Shown here: one piece after another, positions 56,294-64,000 of the stretch
Position numbering within the stretch: the first letter of the stretch is position 1
Layout of the letters: each line of letters begins with the position of its first letter
Source of the DNA: Diploscapter coronatus
Taxonomy: Eukaryota; Nematoda; Chromadorea; Rhabditida; Rhabditidae
DNA: 64,000 bases
Assembly (NCBI GenBank): GCA_964036155.1
Contig: OZ038422.1
Span: 63,945,201 to 64,009,200, forward strand
Reading direction: 5' to 3'
Notes under the pieces: generated by a model
What the model was told of the DNA's origin: nothing
The model's input: the letters and a program-made list of their open reading frames with translations, nothing else
The model's database searches: none
Made by a program: the position numbers and the translations under genes

Positions 56294-59200
56294 CTAGTTT
56301 TTACGTGACCCTAATAGTTGAACCTGGTCCGAGTTGGTGGGCGCTGAATCCACGGTGTCGTTGTAAATCGAGTCGTCCATTTCGAAGGCGCCATTGATAA
56401 ACTCGTGTAGTGGTTGCATCTAGGAAAAAATTATATTAGTTTAAGCTTTCCTTGAAATATAACACGTTTCAGGACCAATATGATATATCTTTATATTACA
56501 AGAAGGGTATTTTATCTGAGTATCAACAAAATTTCAAATTTTCCTTAAGAATACAATCCCAACCTCGGTGGAATTCCCGATTTCTTCCATCTGAACGACC
56601 TGCGGTCGGACCGATCTGTCTGACGACAGGGCCGATCCCATGTCTCCTCCTTCATCCAGCATAAAGACTGGGTTGTTATAGGTCTCCGAAACGCCACCAT
56701 TCGACGAGCCCATTTCCCGCATTGGTGAGTGCCGGAATTGGCGCATGACTCGCAAACTGAAGATCGTGATCTTCATCGCTCTCGAAAGAGTCGCATACCT
56801 CTTGGAATATCGTAGGACGAATACGAAAACGACTGATGAGATTAGGAAAGCTGCCACGATGGACGCCAGCCAATTGTACTTGATGACGCTGGATTGATCC
56901 GAGTCGCCTTGAGTCTGGAGCTGACAGCGCGGACCGGTATATTCTGGTTCGCACCTGAAAGAAGAGAAATTGAAAGACCGCAAAGTTCAAAACTTACTCG
57001 CAAACGGGCGATCCATGCTCGATCTTGCAGGTTCCATGAATGCAGTACCCGGTGCAGGTCAGATCTCTACAGATTAGCCCAGTCCATCCGGCGGGGCAAA
57101 TGCAGGCCAGCGAAGTGTTCGAACTGGCACTCATACTCGACGAGCAAATACCACCGTTGGCACACTCCAATCCACCACAGGTCTTAGCGGTCACCTTCGA
57201 GCAGCTGAAATTACTTTTGAGACTTCTGAGCATAAGTTTTCTGCTAACTCGAGTCCGCCGAGTCCCTTCGGACACTGACACACGTATTTGCTCTTGTCTG
57301 AGTTTACTTGAACGCAGCTGCCTCCATTCGTGCAAGCTGGATAGCAATTTGACGACCTAAGGTTAAAAATTGAGAGTCTCTTTTCAGAAGGTCAACAATT
57401 CTCGTACTTGCATTCACTCGGGTCTTTCCCGGTGCAGTCGGTTGAGCTACCGCACTTCTGCTCGTCGTTACATCCACTGCAGTCACACTGGCCGTCGCAT
57501 ATCAAGGATAGGGAAATGCATCTTGGGGGAGACGTGCACTAAAATTCTCGATGAAACTTCACCAGACTGAAACTGAAGACTACTTTGAAGTGCTGATCAT
57601 CACACTCGTAGTTCTTGCAGAAGTCCGCTTCTTCGTCATCTCCAAGAGGGCAATCTGTTATACCGTCACACAAGTTGCTCTGAGAGAAAAAACTTCATTT
57701 CGAATTTTGGTCATGATTTAGCAACCTGGTAGATACACTTGGTGTTGTTTTTCATGGTCTGCTGGCCTTTCTCAGTCTTGCACTGGAACTGCCCTGGACT
57801 ACAGAAGAATGGTCTACAAGCGTTCGGTGCGAAGAACGACTCGTCAGAGCCTCCATCTAAAAAGTCCAAATAAAAAATATATAAAAATTAAACCGAAAAC
57901 CTCCGCAATCATCCGTACCATCGCACACCCACCACGAGCGAATGCATTTATACGTGTCCTTGCAGATGTAGTCGTTTCTGAACTTCATCAGTTTTTCAAT
58001 CCTCACTGACTCCCCTACTTATTGCAGTCCGGAGTGCATTTCGAGTCCTCGGCCTTGAAGCCGTCAGCGCATTGGCAGACGTATCCAGTTCGTTCATTTA
58101 TCGGAACACACAGATTCTCGCAAGTCTTCCTTCCAGCAGCACATGGATGAGTAGCCAATGACACAGATGGAGCCGACTGCAACTTGGGGTGGACGATCTG
58201 AAAGTTGGACTTCCTTTTTGTACAATTGAAAACCAATAACCTTCAATCCCATCGGCTTCTCTCTGAGTCCTTCAATGATTTGCTGTTTCTGTTGACCTGT
58301 AGTTTTGTGAGCTCTCATGACGGTGTGGTTATGCCAGTCGGTCCAGTAGATGAAATCTTCGAACACCGTCATTGCGAAAATATGCCTTGCTGCGTTTCTC
58401 AACACAACACGACGCTTCGTACCGTCGTAGTTACATGAACCTGAAATTTCAACAACAACAAAGAAATGATTTTCTCAACTTCTTCCTACCGATGTAATCT
58501 CGATACGCGTCTCCCCAGTAAATCCTTCTTGCGGGAGCGTCCAAGGCTAGAGCATTCGGCCATTTGATCGTCCTGTCTTGAAGTAGCACCTTCACATTTG
58601 CACCGTCCATTCTCATTGATCCGATATGCGCAGACGTACCCCAATCAGTCCAGAACAAGAGTCCACTGGCAGGGTCAACCACGATGGCTCTCGGGTCTTT
58701 GAGCGGGTCTCCCTTCAGAACGATCCTCTGGAAGCTGCCATCCAGCGTACACATCGCAATCGAGTCCTTGGTGCGGTCGGTGTAGTAGATGTTCCGTCCC
58801 AGCCAGTCTATAGCGATTCCATCAACGCCTTTTGCTGGCAGATTGAAGTTCTTGAGCATGAAACTCGTGAAGTTCTTGAACTTCGAGATACCAATTCTAC
58901 TGCCGGCGTTGATGACGTCTGTCCAGTAGACTGATGAGGTGCGGTAGTCATAGTCCAGAGCAACTCCGTTTGTCAGATTGGCGGTGAGTGAGTTGGTGAT
59001 GTGGCCGAAGAGGTTGAACATTTTGAGGTGCTTTCCATAGACCAGAAGAAGTTGAGGATCGGGACCGCGATCCTTCAATCTGCAGTCTCTTCCGTTTGGC
59101 GCTAGGACATAGTTCTCGGCACATGCGCATCTATGACCTCCTTCTGGAATGTCCAGACAATAGTGGGAGCAATTTGCTAGCGGGCAGCTTGGATCTGAGG

Positions 59201-62200
59201 AGCAGGATGCTTTGTTGAAGGGGTTGAGGTAGAACCCGGGTCTGCATGCGCATTCAAAGCCCCTAGGTCGATCGATACAAATCTGCTGGCAGTCCGATTT
59301 TCCCAGCTTACACTCATTGACTCCACAGTGCATTTCATCGGAGTTATCCTTGCAGTCGGCCGTTTTATCGCAAATCTTCTCAGCTGGAAGGCAGGCCTGC
59401 TCTCCGCTCTGAAGTACGCACTGGTGCTGATCCCCTGGACAGGCCCGTGGCTTCGGATCCATGCTGCACATCTCAGGCCACTCGTCGCTTCCGTCCGTGC
59501 AGTCGACTTGCATGTTGCACCTCAGGTGTTCTCCAGCGATGCATTGTCCATTGGCACACATGAAGTCAGTTTGCGCCGGGCATTTTCGATCGGGGTCGAG
59601 GCAGCTGGCTTCGTCGAACCCGTTCTCGCAGTCCTTGATTCCATCGCAAATTAGAGCCGTCAATTCGCAGGCAACCGAAGTGTGCGTGCAATTTCCGCCA
59701 ACGCAGGACGGATCAACTCCTTCACAGTTCGCTTCATCACTTCCCAACTGTTTCCCATTATCTAAGCAGTCGTCGGTTCCATCGCAGCGCCACGACAGAG
59801 GAATGCAGCGGTGATTTAGGCAGACGAACGTGGAATTTGAGGAGCACTCGTTTTCACAGTTGGCCTCGTCTTCTCCCTTCTCGCAGTCCTTGACACCGTT
59901 GCACTTGGATTCAGAGGCGATGCATTTGCCAGAGGAAGGGCATCGGAATTCGTACGGTTCGATGCATTTGTTGTCGCAGTTCCTCTCGTCACTTCCATCT
60001 GCGCAGTCTAGTGACTTATCGCACACCCATTCCTTAGGCATACACGTTCCGGTCAACGCGCACTGGAATTGATCTTGTCCGCATCGAGGCCCAGGGAGTT
60101 TGTCGATCAACGGCGCTGACTTCCAGATGCTGCAGTCCGCTTCGTCGCTTCCGGTCCTTAAAAATTCAATCATTTCTACAAAAAAACCAAAAAAAGAAAA
60201 AATATACCAGCAATCCGGTCTGCCATCGCATAGCCATTCCGGCATGATGCATTGAGTCGTGTCGTTGCAGTTGATGAGTCGATTCGCCATGCCGAACTCG
60301 GTGATCGCGGAGCAATTTCTTGGAGGACAGTTCATTTCGTCTGAAGCGTCTGGACAGTCACGGTTGTAGTTGCACTCCTGGTCGTAGGGGATGCAGAGCC
60401 CATTTTTGCAGCGGAACTCCTTGTCCTTATCACACTCGCAGTCGACTTCATCGGCCATCGTCAGGCAATCTTTCTTTCTGTTGCACTTCTTCGTGAGGGA
60501 AATGCACTGCCCATCTCCACAAGACATGTAGCCGTCGCGACACTGTCGCGTCTGACAGTAGCTGGTTTCCTCATCATCCCCAAAGACGCAGTCAGCGTAT
60601 CCATCGCAGGTCTCCTCGTACGGAATGCACTTGTCGGAAGCGATGCACAGGAACTCGTTCAAAGCGCATTTCTTCGTCGCCGGACCATCGATGCAAGTGG
60701 TGTTGTCCTTCTGTAGCCGTCTTTCTCCATTGCACCCACAGTACGGCAATCCGTCGGCTGTCATTCGGCAAACGTCTCCACATTTCAGATCCGCACATGC
60801 GTTCTGACCACAAGTCTGCTCCAGACTAGAGTCGTAGACGGTCAAAGCTAGGGGCTGATTGGACAGGTTCTCTATCAGGGGTTTGGATTCACGAGTCATT
60901 CCATCAACCTTGTCGACCACAAAAATCGTGCGTTTCATGTAGTCAGTGAAGAGAAGGTAGTCCTGATAGACGGTGAGGTAGAATGGGTGGAGTTCGAACG
61001 AGGGACTGCTGGCCAAGACCGTCTCCTTGTTCTGGCCATCCAAATCTGATCGATAAATGGCTCGATTGAGAAGGTCGGCAAAGTAGATTTTGTCAGTGGC
61101 GAAGTCCAGGGATATTCCGTTCGGATTTCCGAGGTCCTCTTCGATGATTCTCTTCCTGCCGTACCCAGACATGTAGACGGACTCAACGGATGGAATTTGG
61201 CCGCCATTCACGAAAAAGATCAGCATTCGACAGGGATGGACTGCAATTGATCGGACCAGGTCAGCTCTTTGCAGATGCAGGACGAGCCTCGGCTGAGCAG
61301 GCAGGCTATCGGCGACGGATACTCGCGAGATGCTTGGAGAATCGGATCTGGTGAAGTATAGGTCGAGATGAATGAAGTCGAAGGACAGACTGTCCACCAG
61401 ACCGACGTCCTCTGCTACGACGCTGCAGCTGTCGTCCTCCAGAGAGATTGAGACGATCCTTCTTTGCTGGTAGTCGGCCACGTAGATCACCGATCTGGCG
61501 GAATCTTGAACGATTGCGGATGCGAAGCTTAGAATGCAGGACCCTCGATTGATCGACTGCCGCGCGGGAGATAACGGGGCTTCACGGGATGGATTAGGGA
61601 TATGAGCGAATTCGATTGAATTCAGGTGGGAGTAGATAACGAATGAACTGAACTCGACACATGATCCATTTGGAGCGAGTTGAGAGGCAACGCAGAGGCA
61701 CTTTGGTCTGTTGTCGGGTGATGTGACGCAGAGATGCTCGCATCCTCCGTTAGCAGGTTGGAAGCATGCTCCGCGACGTGCGCCTTTCTCCCACGACCGT
61801 GTCTTGTCGCGAACGTCCATGTCAACTACGCGTAGCTTCTCTCCCTTTTGCCGCTTCTCGACTCCACCAGTCACAGCAAAGGTGCCATCCTTTTGCTTCG
61901 AGAGCATCAAAATCGTACCACTCATGTTGAACTTGTCGAAGAAGAGCATGTCTTCTCCAGAAACGTGGAAGGTAATTGAATCGCCTAGGCCTTGAGGCTT
62001 GAACATTGCGACGTTGGTTTGCTGTGGGGTTCCATCGAAGTTCACGCAATCGACAGCAGCTCTGCTATCCTCGTCCACGTAGCAAAGTCGAGCGGATTCG
62101 GGGTCGAGAGATAGAGCGGCGGCCTTCTTGTCGACGATGCATTTGGTGTTGTTTCCGGTGTAATCAGCTCGTTTGATGCACTTTGCACTGGTCCAGAATA

Positions 62201-64000
62201 TGTATCCTTTCGACTGCATGATTGCGATCTGAAGCGGCACTCTTTCCTTGTCCTCTACCAGTCTGATTCCAAACGAGTCCTTGTAAGGGTTGATGAGCTC
62301 GATAGCGCCTCCTGGATTCAAGCCAAGTCGCATACTGATCAGCACGTCTCCGGTGTCTTCGTCGACTGCCAAAGAAGCTAACTTGTTCATTCCCCCATCC
62401 AGCACCATCTTCGCGTTTGTTCCCATCAGATTGGTCATCCATAGCTCATTCGTGTTGGTGATCAGGAAGATCTTGTCTCTCGTGTTGTCGACGGCTATCT
62501 TGAGGATTTTCTTCTTGCTGATCGTTGGGTGCATGCTGTGAGTGTTGCGAATCTGCGTCAGATTGTCGGGCTTTCCAGAGAAGCTCACTGATTGAAGTCT
62601 TCCATTTTCATTAACGAACAGAATGGTCTTCTCGTAGCCTTCGCATCGACCATTCACGTAATGGAAACCTTGTGGACAGTGGCACTGGAAAGTCGTCGAA
62701 GTTGAATGAACGCACAGAAATTGGCAGGAATTGCAGGACTTCTTTCGGCTCCGTTCCATTGTGGTGATTCCAATCAGATTCTTCGTTGAGTTGCTGCTCA
62801 TTCTGACGAAAGAGTCCTTTGGCGTCGTCAGAGTGTTACCGTTGGATCCTTCGACTTTGAATCGATTCACTTCAGTTGTTGACGTTGCTAGAAGATCTCC
62901 TGTGTCTGGGTCGATCGTTATCGCTGTGGCATTCAGGGGAATCACAAAGTCCAGAATTTTATCGGCCTTCTCATCATAAGCGATCACAGCCGTTCCAATC
63001 GCGTTCTGAGCAGGGTCTTTCGAGTTCGACTTCTCGCGCTTGATCCACCAGACTCTGTTTCGTTTCTCGTCGTAGGCTGGAGACCAGAAGGAGCCGGTTA
63101 CGTCTATCGATTTAACGCTCTGACCATCTCCAGTGCAGGTGAACATTTTGTCGGTGTCATCCAGCCAGAGAAGTCTTCCAGTGGCTTTCATGTAGACGAT
63201 GTGTCTAGGTCGTTTCATGCCTTCGGCTCTTTCGACAATTCTTCTTCTGTGCAATCCCTCAGTCGTCACTGCATCGATTCGGTTGCCAGTCCCCATAGCG
63301 ATGTAGAGCGTGCCTGACTCGGTGTCTATCGCCAAACCCGCTGCCGTCTCGAGATCGCCCGCCAGAACAATGCTCTCTTTTCCACCGTCATTCACACTCA
63401 CTTTGTAGACGTGTTGTCGGCCGCCGTCCAGTCCATAAATCGCGTCTCCGTCTGTCACCACGTCTCTGATGTCGTCCAGCGATCTTCCACTTAGCGATGG
63501 GAAAGCAGGAATGGTTGGCGTTGTTGCGGCTCCCGCTCCCGATCCAAGAAGTCCATGATAGATATGTGCTGCATTTCGGCTCCAGAAGAGAGTCACGGCA
63601 TCGATGTCAGTGCAGTTCTTGCCGTCCTTCGTTTGAATCATCATGTAGGGACAGAGGCAACGATACTTCGAGGTTGGACTGTCGACGAGGCAAATGTGGG
63701 AGCAGGGATTGTTGGCACATGGGTTCCTGAGCATTCGGTCGTGCTTCGTTCTGTGGACGATCTTCATGGAGAAGGGCTGAGTCGTCGCTTTCTCTACCAG
63801 GGCGATGTCAGTGGTGTTGACCTTATCGGTTCTGCAAGAAGATTATGAAGACAAAATTCTCTTTCGTGCTTACCTGAGAATGGCATTCGTTCTCCAATCA
63901 GTCCAGTAGACGTAGTTCTCGAAGATCTCGACAGAAAATGGATGACCCAGATGGCGCTCGTTGCGGATGATCTCCTTCTGGTCCTTCCCGTCGTACTCCA
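56294..64000 (-). CDS. LDL receptor-related protein (LRP1/megalin class), C-terminal part, cut by the window edge
   Basis: Giant endocytic receptor on the cell surface; the N-terminal part lies beyond 64000. Reading downwards: YWTD propeller ([14 protein letters not shown], ~63900), EGF ([15 protein letters not shown]), a propeller, EGF ([15 protein letters not shown]), a propeller, EGF (GGCEHLCV), then a propeller. Ten LDL-receptor class A repeats follow from [10 protein letters not shown] to DNSDEMHC (~60690-59330), most with the acidic calcium box. Two calcium-type EGFs, a YWTD propeller ([27 protein letters not shown]), an EGF, more class A repeats and a run of EGF modules bring it to the membrane helix ([20 protein letters not shown], ~56860-56800). 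The tail has YNNPVF, an NPxY-type endocytosis signal, and an acidic dileucine DQVQLL near the end. TAG is at 56296-56294. One huge exon (63767 to 58449) is broken only by a 51-base intron. LRP-1 versus LRP-2 of worms is not resolved. Confidence 0.9.

Noticed and set aside
59328..63848. Numerous plus-strand open frames of 60-117 codons opposite the LRP exon
   Set aside because: They are antisense shadows of a long, codon-biased exon. They have no start context, splice signals or recognisable domains, while the minus strand encodes a clear chain of LDLa, EGF and YWTD modules.
1..64000. tRNA, rRNA, CRISPR or bacterial-type operon signals
   Set aside because: I looked for the GGTTCGAATCC-type T-arm, rRNA-like blocks and regularly spaced direct repeats and found none. 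The spliced genes rule out a prokaryotic source.

Overview
The window is nuclear DNA from a nematode, most probably a rhabditid but probably not C. elegans itself. The genes are split by many short AT-rich introns with GT...TTTCAG/TTTTAG borders. The proteins are animal ones, and several are most like C. elegans genes (lin-45 Raf, sup-18, efa-6, idhg-1). A malonyl-CoA decarboxylase / IDH-gamma neighbour pair is kept as in the C. elegans F35G12 region (recalled, not searched). No rRNA, tRNA, CRISPR array or bacterial-type operon is visible.

Layout. 666-6097 (-) lin-45 Raf kinase; divergent promoter; 7739-13569 (+) USP4/11/15-type deubiquitinase; 14796-17128 (+) vezatin-like membrane protein; 17823-20623 (-) MTFR1-like mitochondrial fission regulator; 22595-25437 (-) seven-helix chemoreceptor whose introns are full of small inverted-repeat elements, with the tail of a decayed paralogue at 26042-26284; 27839-29800 (+) sup-18-like iodotyrosine deiodinase; 30189-32870 (-) malonyl-CoA decarboxylase; 33103-35519 (+) NAD-isocitrate dehydrogenase gamma; 36306-36880 (-) doubtful small secreted Thr-rich protein; 38771-40562 (+) arrestin-domain protein; 41469-45308 (+) NT5DC-type HAD 5'-nucleotidase; 48384-52920 (+) efa-6 (Sec7-PH ARF exchange factor); 53574-54950 (+) UPF0462/C4orf33 family; 56294 to the right edge (-) the C-terminal part of a giant LDL-receptor-related protein.

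The genes do not form one pathway; this is an ordinary mixed chromosomal segment. Local links exist: the mlcd/idhg pair shares a 232-bp divergent promoter and both products are mitochondrial, and MTFR1-like and NT5DC products also look mitochondrial. Raf, EFA-6, LRP and vezatin-like proteins act at the plasma membrane or cortex.

The accessory content is in the introns and spacers. There are about a dozen small terminal-inverted-repeat (MITE-like) elements, one family present at two loci, an unusual GC-rich 40-bp perfect TIR element with a duplicated arm, and gene-specific intronic word repeats (AATTACCCTAATT; TACCAAAA), some of which supply the splice acceptor. I found no convincing new multi-gene system. 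The best leads are the chemoreceptor/tail duplication with its invading elements and the repeat-built introns. Exon borders were read by eye, so CDS entries give the outer limits of spliced genes.
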